From positions 1-15,993 of the forward strand of contig CAZMNY010000070.1 of NCBI GenBank assembly GCA_964567745.1: a stretch of 15,993 nt of DNA, read 5' to 3'. Source of the DNA: CAZMNY01 sp964567745. Lineage in GTDB: Bacteria > Planctomycetota > Planctomycetia > Pirellulales > Pirellulaceae. The translations under genes were made by a program, and so were the position numbers. The notes below the pieces were generated by a model. It saw nothing but the letters and a program-made list of their open reading frames with translations. It made no database searches and was not told where the DNA came from. Positions 1 through 8,107 of this stretch are shown here, in pieces (within the stretch, counting starts at the first letter, position 1; every line of letters begins with the position of its first letter).

Positions 1-75
1 ATTCGCCGTGGCGGGCGTTGACCAAACGAATTGTCGATCCCAATTCCAAGCTGTGACGCAGCACTAGGGGGCAGA

Positions 76-741
76 TTAGGGATCATCGCCCCAAGGAGAC
101 CTCATCATGATCCCCTTGCAGTTGCCGTAGTCCGCCCTAGCGCCTTGAGTGAACAAGCAATACGTTTTCGTTTCACTCGCGCCGTTTTCCTCGGCCCATC
201 GCCGGGCCGCAAATAGAGATCGCCCGCTGCGAATCTGATCGTCAACGATCAATACGCGTTGCCCGCTCACATCGCCAGTTTGCGAGGAAGTGATCTGCGC
301 TGAGGTAAAGTACTTGACGATCACAGCGAGAAACGCGCTACCCATGAGCGGAGCGTAGTGGTTCACGTCGATATACTCGACCCGCTCAACTTCCAGTTGG
401 TCGGCAACGTACTTGGCGATAAAGGCACCCCCGCTTTTGACGCCCACGACAACCTGGGGAGAAAAACCGGCGCCCGCAATCTCCGCGCAGTCGCGCTGCA
501 TCATGGCTTCCAGTTCCGACCAACTGTGAGGCCGCTGAAAACGCCAGTCCGAATCTCCACAGATGGCGTCGAGAACGGCAAACGCCAGCCAGTCAACGAA
601 TAGCAGGATTCCGCGCTTGCGGCCCACTTTTCGCGCCAACTCGTCGCGAAGCTGATCATCAAACCAATCGGGCAAATCCAATGACGGGTATGCCTCACTT
701 AGCTCGCCTGAGCTTGATGGATTAATTGAGTTGGATGGCAT
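76..741 (-). CDS. Phosphoribosyltransferase-domain protein
   Basis: A 221-aa soluble protein with the type I phosphoribosyltransferase fold near its C-terminus. The PRPP-binding loop is visible at about residues 173-183 as VLIVDDQIRSG: hydrophobic strand, two acidic residues, then a small loop. An earlier GVKSGGAFIAKYVA segment (about 100-113) fits the pyrophosphate-side loop. The first ~90 residues are an unrecognised helical extension rich in Trp and acidic residues. Family members transfer ribose-5-phosphate from PRPP to a base or act as regulators. No base-binding hood is obvious, so the substrate cannot be named. The ATG at 741 has no clear Shine-Dalgarno, so the start is uncertain. It is transcribed divergently from the DUF1501 gene. 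Fold confidence is good; function is unknown. Confidence 0.8.
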   Translation of the reverse strand: MPSNSINPSSSGELSEAYPSLDLPDWFDDQLRDELARKVGRKRGILLFVDWLAFAVLDAICGDSDWRFQRPHSWSELEAMMQRDCAEIAGAGFSPQVVVGVKSGGAFIAKYVADQLEVERVEYIDVNHYAPLMGSAFLAVIVKYFTSAQITSSQTGDVSGQRVLIVDDQIRSGRSLFAARRWAEENGASETKTYCLFTQGARADYGNCKGIMMRSPWGDDP

Positions 742-1091
742 TTCAGATCATTTTACTGGAGGATTACTTAGGCGAAACTCGCATCGTCAAGCGACTCGGT
801 CGATCCGCAACAGCCTACAAAACTCGCGAAGCATTTGCCAAAATCGGCGGTGCTGGGAACGGCGGAACGACGCGGACGGTCGGTTATTGGCCTCCTCACA
901 GCCGAATTGGCGAATCCCAATACAAGAATTAACTCGACGCGAACTCCTCCCTTGCGTTATCTTGATTGGCGATTCTCAACGGGCGATTCGTGATTTTCTA
1001 TTCCCTGGCGCGCAACCATCCGATTGTATGCGACAGGGGCCGACGCGTGATTTCCGCGACATAGGCAACTTGAGCAGTGCAAGGATTCCCA
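742..1091. other. Divergent intergenic region, no gene seen
   Basis: About 350 bp separate the divergent phosphoribosyltransferase and DUF1501 genes. Short open frames exist on both strands but none has a ribosome-binding site, a recognisable motif or a credible composition. It must hold at least one promoter for each side, but I could not pick convincing -35/-10 pairs. Confidence 0.5.
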
Positions 1092-2495
1092 ATGAACACG
1101 ATGGAACTGAATCGACGCCAGGCACTCGTCGCGGGAGGCATGGGGGCGTTATCGCTTGGCATGCCAGGCATGGTCATGGGTGCGGACAAGCTGGACTCCA
1201 GCGGCAAAGCGGTTCGGTCTGCAAAGTCGTGCATCTTCGTCTTGCTTTGCGGCGGCCCGAGCCATGTCGACACCTGGGACATGAAACCCAAAGCGCCTGA
1301 ATCGATTCGCGGACCGTACAAACCGATCTCGACTCGCGTGCCCGGCATGCGGATCAACGAGATGCATACCAAGCTGTCGAAGTTGACAGACCAATTCACG
1401 CTCATCAACTCAATGACTCACCCTGGCGGCATCAGCAATCACTTTGACGCGATGCACAATTTGCTCAGCGGCCAGTCGGACAAGCGAGTGGCGCAGGGCG
1501 TGACGAATGACCAACCCTACATCGGCTCGTTCGTCGCCAAACACAACCCGAGTACTCGCAACATCGTCTCCAACGCCTGGCTGATCAAGTGCGTCGGTCC
1601 GCCGGTCTTTTGCGCGCCGAACATCGGCATCGGCGGATACCTCGGCTCCGCCTACGCGCCGGTCTTTGTCGGCTCGGCCAACAATCATCCGGCGATGGAT
1701 AATTTCAAGCCGCCTCAGATTTATGACCTGGGCGACCAAAAGCGGCTCGACAAGCGGCGCGAATTGCTCGGCGATATCGAAAGCAAGGCGCTCGCCAAAG
1801 ATGCGGTCGGCAAAGACTGGGCGGACCTTCGTGAAAAGGGTTACGACGCCATGACGCGCCCAGAAGGTCGCGAGGCGTTTGATTTGAGTCGTGAGCCGAC
1901 GAAGCTGCGAGAACGTTACGGTCGCCACCCGCTCGGACAAAACCTGTTGTTGGCTCGCCGCATGGTGGAAGCGGGCGTGCGGTTCGTCACGGTCAATGGT
2001 TGGACCGGCCAAGCGCCTCACGATCGCAAGGGACCGCCTAGCAGCAGCTGGGACATGCACGGCGGCAACATGGGGATGGGCAACGCGTTCGGCACCGGTT
2101 CGTACGGCATGGGATTCTGTCTCCCTCGGCTCGACCAAGCCCTCTCCGGACTATTCCTCGACCTGCAAGAGCGCGGCATGATGGACGACACCTTGGTCGT
2201 TGTTACCGGTGAATTCGGTCGCACGCCAAAAGTTCTGACTCAGCAGCCGCCCGGGCGCCAACATTGGCCCAAGTGCTTCTCGAGCATCCTCGCCGGCTGC
2301 GGGATTGGCGGCGGTCATGTGTATGGCAAGTCCGACCGACAGGGCACCTATGTGACCAACAATCCAATTCGGCCAGAGGAATTGGCCGCCACGGTTTACC
2401 ACGCACTCGACATCCCGCTCAACGAGCCTCAAAACAACACCGGCATCTTCCGACCTCTCACGACCGGCAAGCCTGTGATGGAATTGTTTGGGTAG
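1092..2495 (+). CDS. DUF1501 family exported protein (sulfatase-like fold)
   Basis: A 467-aa member of DUF1501, a family greatly expanded in Planctomycetes and related to the alkaline phosphatase/sulfatase superfamily. The N-terminus NRRQALVAGGMGALSLG (about 7-23) resembles a Tat-type leader, paired Arg followed by a hydrophobic stretch, which suggests export of a folded protein. Typical blocks are CGGPSHVDTWDMKPKAP (about 53-69), a His/Gly-rich HGGNMG segment, and GEFGRTP (373-379) near the C-terminus. I chose ATG 1092 because AAGGA sits about 7 nt upstream; an upstream in-frame codon at 1077 would put extra residues before the leader. In Planctomycetes these genes usually follow a DUF1549/DUF1553 cytochrome-like partner, but none lies upstream here. 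The enzymatic activity of the family is not established. Confidence 0.93.
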   Translation: MNTMELNRRQALVAGGMGALSLGMPGMVMGADKLDSSGKAVRSAKSCIFVLLCGGPSHVDTWDMKPKAPESIRGPYKPISTRVPGMRINEMHTKLSKLTDQFTLINSMTHPGGISNHFDAMHNLLSGQSDKRVAQGVTNDQPYIGSFVAKHNPSTRNIVSNAWLIKCVGPPVFCAPNIGIGGYLGSAYAPVFVGSANNHPAMDNFKPPQIYDLGDQKRLDKRRELLGDIESKALAKDAVGKDWADLREKGYDAMTRPEGREAFDLSREPTKLRERYGRHPLGQNLLLARRMVEAGVRFVTVNGWTGQAPHDRKGPPSSSWDMHGGNMGMGNAFGTGSYGMGFCLPRLDQALSGLFLDLQERGMMDDTLVVVTGEFGRTPKVLTQQPPGRQHWPKCFSSILAGCGIGGGHVYGKSDRQGTYVTNNPIRPEELAATVYHALDIPLNEPQNNTGIFRPLTTGKPVMELFG

Positions 2496-2509
2496 GCGGA
2501 GTCCAAAAC

Positions 2510-2899
2510 GTGAGACGATCCCGACGGTTTCAAGTTGCACTTCGCTCGCTTCTTGGCTCTGCGATGCTTGTCAACGTCCTCTTTGGCGTCTGGGCCTTGA
2601 CGAAATCTGTCGGCGCTTCGGCAAGACGCGAACAGCGACTCGTAGCATTGGTTTCCCAAGGGAGCACCCCCTTAACCAATGGCCCGGAGCGCGACGACTA
2701 TTTTCGCTCCGGCCGCCGTCATTACATCGCCAAAGCCGATGTCCCGTTTCCTCGCGTCGTCCATATTACCGAACACGCGATACGCAACGAAAACGGAACT
2801 CAGTATTATGCGCAAACCGATCTCGGCGTTATTTGGCTTGGTCTCACGTCTTATGAATGGGACGCCTACCAAGTGGAATGGTCGGAACCGCTGCAGTGA
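2510..2899 (+). CDS. Small single-pass membrane protein, unknown function
   Basis: A 129-aa ORF starting at GTG, 14 bp after the DUF1501 stop, with GGCGGAG about 8 nt upstream acting as a ribosome-binding site. The N-terminus is basic (RRSRRFQ) followed by one hydrophobic segment (LLGSAMLVNVLFGVWAL, about 14-30), so it is likely a type II single-pass membrane protein or has an uncleaved signal. The remaining ~95 residues are polar with aromatic residues at the end (YEWDAYQVEW). The frame stays open far upstream inside the DUF1501 gene, but that part is shadow coding. I do not recognise a family. Tight spacing suggests co-transcription with DUF1501. The alternative is that it is a fortuitous ORF. 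Confidence 0.6.
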   Translation: MRRSRRFQVALRSLLGSAMLVNVLFGVWALTKSVGASARREQRLVALVSQGSTPLTNGPERDDYFRSGRRHYIAKADVPFPRVVHITEHAIRNENGTQYYAQTDLGVIWLGLTSYEWDAYQVEWSEPLQ

Positions 2900-3078
2900 A
2901 TTGACCGGACAGAGACGACTGCTTCGAAAGTAAGAAGACGTCACCCACTGGCGAGTTGACTACCGGGGCAAAAATGAAGAACCGACGAATAGCCAAACTG
3001 AGACCGGATGTCGAACTTCACGACATCGCCTTTATCAAGTAGGACCGAGCCCCTCCCTGGAAGCGCGGGCGAGTTCCA

Positions 3079-3894
3079 TCAACGACCGCCGCCGGTCTTC
3101 TTTGCGGGCGATTTGTCGATAGAGCCCGTGTCGATGAGCGTCGTTTTCGTCGACTCCGTTTCGGCAGTTTTGCCGTCCTCTGGCGCTGACAAGACGACAA
3201 ACGTATTCAACGGGGCGGGGCCGCCAGTGATGTTCACGATTCGCTGGTCGCCCGGTCTCAATGTGACGACTTGATCGAGCGAGTAGCCGGCGCACGCGTC
3301 AATCTCGATGCGATAGAGTTCCTCGCACCTGGAGTAGTGAGCGTAGATGATGAATCCGCCCTGTTTCGAAGAGTAGAGTCGCTGTGACTCGTCAGTGAGA
3401 TTAATCCATGACGAGTGTTGCTCCGCGTAGAACGAACCGGCTCTGGCCAATTCGTCATAGACCCAGTCTTCGATACGTTTATCGTCGACCTTGCCCGGCT
3501 TGAGGCCGAAGACGACTTTCGCCCGAACGGGCTTCGAACCGCCATACGCTTTGCCTTTAGCTGCGTCGTCCTTAGCCGAACGCAATCGACTCACCGTGAC
3601 GATCCACCGCTCCTTAATCTCGACGCCGCGGCGCCGTTCAAGACTCCCCTCAACAAAGACCTTCTTGCCCGACAGCAACTTGGCGGCCTTGCGAAACCTG
3701 TCACGCTTGCCGAGGTTCAATTCCCAAGTAATCCCTTTGGCCGTAATCGTTGTCCCGGTCGACTCGCCGCCAATCGCTCCGACGCCAGTTCGCAAGTCAC
3801 CAACGACGCGAACCGCAATAAGATCCTCGGCGCGGGCAAACGAGCCAGTAAGCGTGGTCAACAAGCACAACGCGGCGACGAAGCGAATAATCAT
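3079..3894 (-). CDS. Exported hypothetical protein with OB-like N-terminal domain
   Basis: A 271-aa protein from the ATG at 3894, chosen because it directly begins a classic signal peptide (MIIRFVAALCLLTTLTGSFARAE, cleavage near residue 22). An in-frame start at 3942 would bury that signal behind 16 polar residues. Residues 25-100 alternate beta-strand-like stretches (VRVVGDL, TITAKGITWELNLG, KKVFVEGSLERRRGVEIKERWIVTV), reminiscent of a small OB-fold. This is structural intuition, not a family hit. The second half contains Cys residues (CEELYRIEIDACAGY) that could form a disulfide, and the C-terminus is Thr/Ser/Lys-rich and disordered. No catalytic motif is visible. It is probably periplasmic. 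No co-directional neighbour is close enough for an operon. Confidence 0.7.
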   Translation of the reverse strand: MIIRFVAALCLLTTLTGSFARAEDLIAVRVVGDLRTGVGAIGGESTGTTITAKGITWELNLGKRDRFRKAAKLLSGKKVFVEGSLERRRGVEIKERWIVTVSRLRSAKDDAAKGKAYGGSKPVRAKVVFGLKPGKVDDKRIEDWVYDELARAGSFYAEQHSSWINLTDESQRLYSSKQGGFIIYAHYSRCEELYRIEIDACAGYSLDQVVTLRPGDQRIVNITGGPAPLNTFVVLSAPEDGKTAETESTKTTLIDTGSIDKSPAKKTGGGR

Positions 3895-3974
3895 GTCTTG
3901 TGCGGCTCCGTTTCTACAGCTGACAGTAGTTGCGATGTTCAATACGATTTCGTCTTTCCCTGAGCCTCATCGCC

Positions 3975-4175
3975 ATGCCCAGTCGCAAGCAACTTTGGAC
4001 TGACCTGATCGGCGCGACAACAGCTGAACTTCTCATTCGGCTCGCATGCCTGGGGCTCATCAGCGGTTTCGTTTGCGTTCAAGCGATTCAACATTCGACA
4101 ATCAGCAGCCAAGCCGAAATGGACGCCGCTGCTATGAGGCGTGTTCAACAAGCGACTCAGTGCCAACAGGAGTAG
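3975..4175 (+). CDS. Possible small membrane protein
   Basis: A 66-aa ORF divergent from the exported protein at 3079-3894. It has a polar start (MPSRKQLWTDL) and one hydrophobic segment (about 15-36, LLIRLACLGLISGFVCVQ), then a Gln-rich polar tail. The layout is that of a small single-pass membrane protein. There is no strong ribosome-binding site and no recognised family, so it could be chance. A longer start at 3930 overlaps the opposite gene's leader. Confidence 0.3.
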   Translation: MPSRKQLWTDLIGATTAELLIRLACLGLISGFVCVQAIQHSTISSQAEMDAAAMRRVQQATQCQQE

Positions 4176-4232
4176 CCGCTGCTCGTCCTTTGCGGCGAGT
4201 TGATGGCTCGCGGCGCATATATCGCACGCGAT

Positions 4233-5216
4233 TCATAACTGTGGTGTGACGCGCACCCAAACCAGCGGCTGGAACGATTCGAAGTATTGTTCGCGAACGA
4301 CGGTCGGCTTCTTCATCTTGAGGTTAAACGAGAACATCGTCAAGACGTATGGACCACCCAAGTCGTACACAAACGAGGCGCCGTCAGGGCTGAAACCGCC
4401 GAATGAACGAAACTGAATCGGCGTCTTCCACTGGGCGACAATTTCTGACTTGCCCGAGGCGGGGGAAAACGCCTCGACTGCTGTTGGCCCGACGACACCG
4501 ACGCGGCCATCAGGCATGAAGCCGAAGCCAAGTTTCTTGAGGTCCACGAATTGAGTTAACTTCTTCTCGCCGGAAAAGTCGGCGTTGGCGACGTACACGT
4601 GGTGCACGCCCGAGGAAAAGTTGTCGACTCGCGAGTACTTCGAATAGCTGATCTTCGTCCCATCCCGGTTGAACTGAATGCCGTCGGCTTGGTTAACGCC
4701 CGTTAACTTGGTCTTCGTCACTTTCCTTGTCGCCAAGTCGAGACTGCAAATCTCGCCTGCCGCGTTGGCGAAGACCAGCTGCTTTTTATTCGGTGAAAAC
4801 GCAAACGTCGTCAACTGGCGATCGCCCAAAACTTTCGCATCCGCCAGCGGCCCTTTCGTCAAGGATAGGGTGAGCGTCCCGCCGTCGGGGCCCAATAATG
4901 TCAGCCGGTCATGCTCTCGCTTGAGTGTGACGGTTTGCCCTATCGGTCGCACTTGTCCCTTCTTGGCCAGATCGATCTTCCGCGTCTTGGCGCCGTTGGC
5001 GTCGTGCAGGCACCACTGCAGGTTCGATATGGAGATGCCGAACATCGGTGCTGCATTGGCATCCTGAACCGATTCGGCAAACAACAACGCGTATCGTGTT
5101 GCCGGCTGGCGTTCTTTGTCGGCCGCAGAGGAGCTTGGGGAGGCAGCAAGACCAACGGCCGCCGCCAGAAATACGAACACTGCTGCTTTAGATCGGTATT
5201 GATTCACTTTCGTCAT
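4233..5216 (-). CDS. Exported beta-propeller (TolB/PD40-like) protein
   Basis: A 327-aa protein with a signal peptide: a basic start, hydrophobic AAVFVFLAAAVGLAA (about 11-25), then a Ser/Ala cleavage region. Blade-like repeats with the F-S-P-(D/N)-G-x signature of TolB/WD40-like propellers are visible: FAFSPNKKQLVFAN (about 136-149), IQFNRDGTKISYSKYS and GFSPDGASFVYDLGGPY. About four to five blades can be seen, fewer than the usual six to seven, so it may be a partial propeller or have divergent blades. Such proteins act as binding scaffolds in the periplasm. No enzymatic residues are visible and there is no adjacent Tol-Pal gene, so a true TolB role is unlikely. Confidence 0.8.
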   Translation of the reverse strand: MTKVNQYRSKAAVFVFLAAAVGLAASPSSSAADKERQPATRYALLFAESVQDANAAPMFGISISNLQWCLHDANGAKTRKIDLAKKGQVRPIGQTVTLKREHDRLTLLGPDGGTLTLSLTKGPLADAKVLGDRQLTTFAFSPNKKQLVFANAAGEICSLDLATRKVTKTKLTGVNQADGIQFNRDGTKISYSKYSRVDNFSSGVHHVYVANADFSGEKKLTQFVDLKKLGFGFMPDGRVGVVGPTAVEAFSPASGKSEIVAQWKTPIQFRSFGGFSPDGASFVYDLGGPYVLTMFSFNLKMKKPTVVREQYFESFQPLVWVRVTPQL

Positions 5217-5241
5217 CCTTTGCTTGCGGCAGTGTTGCCAT

Positions 5242-5278
5242 TATTGTCTAGAGCAACAACGACGGACCGAAGACAATA
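5242..5278. promoter_or_regulatory. Inverted repeat in divergent promoter region
   Basis: A perfect 8-bp inverted repeat, TATTGTCT (5242-5249) and AGACAATA (5271-5278), is separated by 21 bp. It lies between the divergent beta-propeller and DJ-1/PfpI genes, 26 bp upstream of the propeller start. It could be an operator for a dimeric regulator. An arm of this length can also occur by chance, and no regulator gene is next to it. Confidence 0.3.
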
Positions 5279-5437
5279 TTAGGAAAAAACCGTCTATTCA
5301 CGTAGTTTGTGCGATAGGCTCGCTGAGGGTGCCGAGGCGTATTTCTTCGCATCGAACTTTCCCCTTCGCTTCAGCCGAGTAAAACACTCGATTCTGCCTT
5401 GTTCGCAACTGCTTGAGCACATCTGAGGCAAGCTGAC

Positions 5438-6028
5438 GTGACCGCGACTCGCAACATCACAACCCTACTTTTTGACGACGTCGAAGTGCTGGACTTCTGC
5501 GGCCCGTTCGAGGTCTTCTCGGTCGCAAACCATCAATCTGAAGCCGCTGTCCTCAACGTTGTTACAGTCGCCGAACAAACGCCGATCAAAGCGGGGCACG
5601 GACTGTCGGTGAATCCCGACTACATCCTCGGCACCGAGCCAACATCGGACCTGCTGCTCGTACCAGGCGGCCTCGGCTCGCGTAAACAAATCAAAAACAG
5701 TCGCCTGATTGATTGGATTAGACGTTCGTCCGACCAAGCCGAACTCGTCATGTCCGTCTGCACTGGAGCATTACTACTCGGCCAGGCAGGCTTGCTGAAC
5801 GGCCTCGATACGACAACCCATCACGTCGCTTACGACTTGTTGCGAGACATTGCCCATGAGGCGACGGTTCACGAGGATCGGCGCTTTATCGACAATGGCA
5901 AGATCGTTACGTCGGCTGGAATCACCGCGGTAATCGACATGAGCCTTCACGTCGTCGGCCGACCATTGGGTGAGAAGATTGCGCTCGCGACCGCTCGCCA
6001 TATGGAATACCCTTGGCGGCCGGAATGA
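5438..6028 (+). CDS. DJ-1/PfpI family protein
   Basis: A 196-aa protein of the DJ-1/PfpI (class I glutamine-amidotransferase-like) superfamily. It opens with the typical strand-loop TLLFDDVEVLDFCGPFEVF (about 9-27), where Asp19 and Glu25 occupy positions conserved in the isonitrile-hydratase/AraC-N-terminal subgroup. The nucleophile elbow is VMSVCTGALLLG, with Cys108 and Thr109. A His pair (TTTHHVAYDLL, about 125-135) follows at the expected distance. The length fits a stand-alone domain without the C-terminal AraC HTH of GlxA-type regulators. Likely roles are isonitrile hydratase-like hydrolysis, glyoxalase or chaperone activity; the sequence does not decide. The GTG start at 5438 has GAGG 11 nt upstream. 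No signal peptide is seen, so it is cytoplasmic. Confidence 0.88.
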   Translation: MTATRNITTLLFDDVEVLDFCGPFEVFSVANHQSEAAVLNVVTVAEQTPIKAGHGLSVNPDYILGTEPTSDLLLVPGGLGSRKQIKNSRLIDWIRRSSDQAELVMSVCTGALLLGQAGLLNGLDTTTHHVAYDLLRDIAHEATVHEDRRFIDNGKIVTSAGITAVIDMSLHVVGRPLGEKIALATARHMEYPWRPE

Positions 6029-6244
6029 TCGAGGGGCTTGGCGTCGAAAAGCGAGTTCAGCGTGAGGCCGACGAGCTAGAGTCTCGAGGCGGCAGCCGGC
6101 GCAGATAGACGGTGTGATAGACCGTACCGTTAGACACAAGCCTAACGGCGCGTCGATCGGGAACGCCGGATGTGCTTCCACCTTGAGGTAAAGAGAGCGG
6201 CGCGGCTTCGCCTTGCCAAAGCAGATGCAGTTTTCCGTTTAGCC

Positions 6245-6832
6245 TCACGGCAATCCTCGCTCGTCACGCGGACCATCGCGTGACGGATCGGTGCTCTCGG
6301 CAATTTCGCTGCCGCCAACTGGATGACCGTCGTTGCCTCGAGTGAGTACGAAAACAACGATTGCGGCGAACAGAAGCAGAACAACCGTTGCCGCTGCTCC
6401 AAGAGCAACTGTGTTTGAGCACACGGGGGCTTGCGTTTCGCGCGACGCTTTACCGAAACAGCAGCGAATGACTGTGGCGTGCTCGTCGAAGGGACGACCT
6501 GCGGAACTGGCGTCGGAGCGGACGCGACTGGCTGTGTTGTCGAAGCTGAGTCGGCCCCGCCCAACTGTCTCCGCAACTGTCGGCCATATGCATCGCGTTT
6601 CGCCGGGTCAAGCAAGCAGACTCCAGCAGCGGAAACATCGTTGAGAAGCCGGTGAGCTAATGCCGCTCGCGGACCGGTTTGGTAGTTCCGCAAATGAGCC
6701 ATGTGGCTGTCCGCGGCGCTCTCAATCACATCCGCGTCGCCCGCAAACACATTGATGCCCGGTAGCGGTTCGGCGACTGCTCAGCTGGGGAATCCCCAAC
6801 CACTAGTGGTACGCATCAAATTGGTCAGACAC
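6245..6832 (-). pseudogene. Decayed planctomycete YHKWLGI-type membrane protein gene
   Basis: Conceptual repair of the minus strand recovers a familiar planctomycete architecture. A GTG at 6832 (GAGGAA at 6839-6844 as ribosome-binding site) begins S-D-Q-F-D-A-Y-H, then TAG replaces the expected Lys codon before W-L-G-I-P. One missing C in a C-run is needed to read P-A-E-Q-S-P-N-R-Y-R, and a further frame break precedes GINVFAGDADVIESAADSHM. The open frame then runs on (LLNDVSAAGVCLLDPAKRDA, Q-L-R-R-Q-L) through a Pro/Ser-rich linker. A third break in a C-run after K-R-K-P-P restores a transmembrane segment (VALGAAATVVLLLFAAIVVF) ending at TGA 6245-6247. Intact family members carry this N-terminal region before a linker, a membrane helix and an effector domain. 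The C-terminal effector is absent or lost. Sequencing errors could explain the C-run breaks but hardly the TAG. Confidence 0.72.
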
Positions 6833-6974
6833 TTACGGTTCCTCGCTCACATGCCCATTCCCGGCGCCGCACAACTCACCGCAAAGCCCGAAGTCGACAA
6901 TCATACCGACCTGCCCTCTCAAATTCCACCAACGGGTCCGCTACATCGCCCCGCGCATTCCTCCGGTCACGCTT

Positions 6975-8066
6975 TTACTTCGCCTCGTCACTTTCCTCAC
7001 GACCTAACACGAGTTTGGCAATTCGGGAAGAAACGGCAGCAGGCTGTACTCTCTCGCTGTTGGCCAAGACGACGATGGTGAGTTTCGAATCGGGGTAGTA
7101 GACCAGTGAGCTACGGAATCCGTTTATGCCGCCTTCATGTCCGATCGTCGGTCGTCCCTTTTGGGTGCGCAACGCGGCGCCGAGTCCGTAGTTGATCGGC
7201 ATGCCGCTTGCGAGCACGCCTGGCGTCGTCATTTGTTGATACGACGCTTTGCTCAGCAAGCGATGATTGACCAAAGCCTGCTGCCACAAGACAAGATCCT
7301 CGGCGGTCGAGGCCAGGGCACCGGCTGCGAATGGCTGGGTCATGCTAAGGTAACGAGCGTTCTTGAGTGCTCCATCCCATCGCGTGTACCCCTGTGATCG
7401 TCCCGGAATAATCTTCGCGCTACGGTCGTAATACGTGTGCTCGAGACCCAGTATGGAGAAAACCTCATCCTGCAAGAATGATTCATACTTCTTGCCCGAG
7501 ATATTTTCGATCACCATTCCAAGTAGATAGAAGCCGGAATTGCAGTACACGTATTTCGTCCCGGGCTTGAACGCCAACGGCCGATCGGCAAATCGAGCCA
7601 GGATGTCCTTGTGTGCAACGTCTTTTCGCATGAGTTCGCGATAGGACGGGAGACCGGTAAAGCTCTTGATTCCCGAGGTGTGCTGGAGCAAGTGCCGCAG
7701 GGTCACGACGTGCTTCTTTTCGGGCCACGCGGGCACGTGCTTCGATAGAGCATCATCGAGTTTGAGTTTTCCGTTCTCGGCCAGCAACAGGATCGCGGCG
7801 GCCGTGAACTGTTTTGTAATGGAGCCGATTCGATAAACCGTCTTGGGTGTCGCAGCCGATTGAAGTTCGACATTCGCGAACCCAAATCCTCCTGAAAAGA
7901 GAATCGAGTCGCCCTGCGCCACAGCGATGCTCAACCCGACCGTCTCATCTGACTTGACCGCCGTTTCGCCGATTTCTTCGATCAACTTCTTGATCTGATC
8001 GGGCGGCGACGCCCAGACGCAACTGGCGGACGCGAAGATACAAAAGAACAGAACACGTGCGCCCAT
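6975..8066 (-). CDS. Exported serine hydrolase, beta-lactamase/class C fold
   Basis: A 363-aa member of the serine beta-lactamase-like family (class C beta-lactamase, penicillin-binding protein, esterase). All three active-site elements are present: the SxxK motif S82-I-T-K85 (in YRIGSITKQFTAAA), the YxN motif Y174-C-N176, and H310-E-G312 replacing KTG. HEG/HGG variants are typical of esterase, peptidase and AmpH-like members rather than true beta-lactamases. A signal peptide covers residues 1-20. I chose ATG 8066, which has AAGGA 8 nt upstream; a TTG two codons earlier is too close to it. The gene starts 41 bp after the alpha/beta-hydrolase stop, so the two are likely co-transcribed. The substrate is unknown. 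Confidence 0.92.
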   Translation of the reverse strand: MGARVLFFCIFASASCVWASPPDQIKKLIEEIGETAVKSDETVGLSIAVAQGDSILFSGGFGFANVELQSAATPKTVYRIGSITKQFTAAAILLLAENGKLKLDDALSKHVPAWPEKKHVVTLRHLLQHTSGIKSFTGLPSYRELMRKDVAHKDILARFADRPLAFKPGTKYVYCNSGFYLLGMVIENISGKKYESFLQDEVFSILGLEHTYYDRSAKIIPGRSQGYTRWDGALKNARYLSMTQPFAAGALASTAEDLVLWQQALVNHRLLSKASYQQMTTPGVLASGMPINYGLGAALRTQKGRPTIGHEGGINGFRSSLVYYPDSKLTIVVLANSERVQPAAVSSRIAKLVLGREESDEAK

Positions 8067-8107
8067 GTGCAAATTCCTTAGGTTCCGATCACGGTGAACG
8101 TGACCTG

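Noticed and set aside
1410..2138. Long open frame on the minus strand opposite the DUF1501 gene
   Set aside because: It lies entirely antisense to a clear family member, has no ribosome-binding site, and its Arg/Val/Ala-rich translation is typical of a GC-rich shadow frame.
6142..6750. Single intact 202-aa gene in this frame
   Set aside because: The N-terminal signature lies upstream in other frames with a TAG, and the membrane helix lies in another frame, so the ORF is only the middle of a broken gene.
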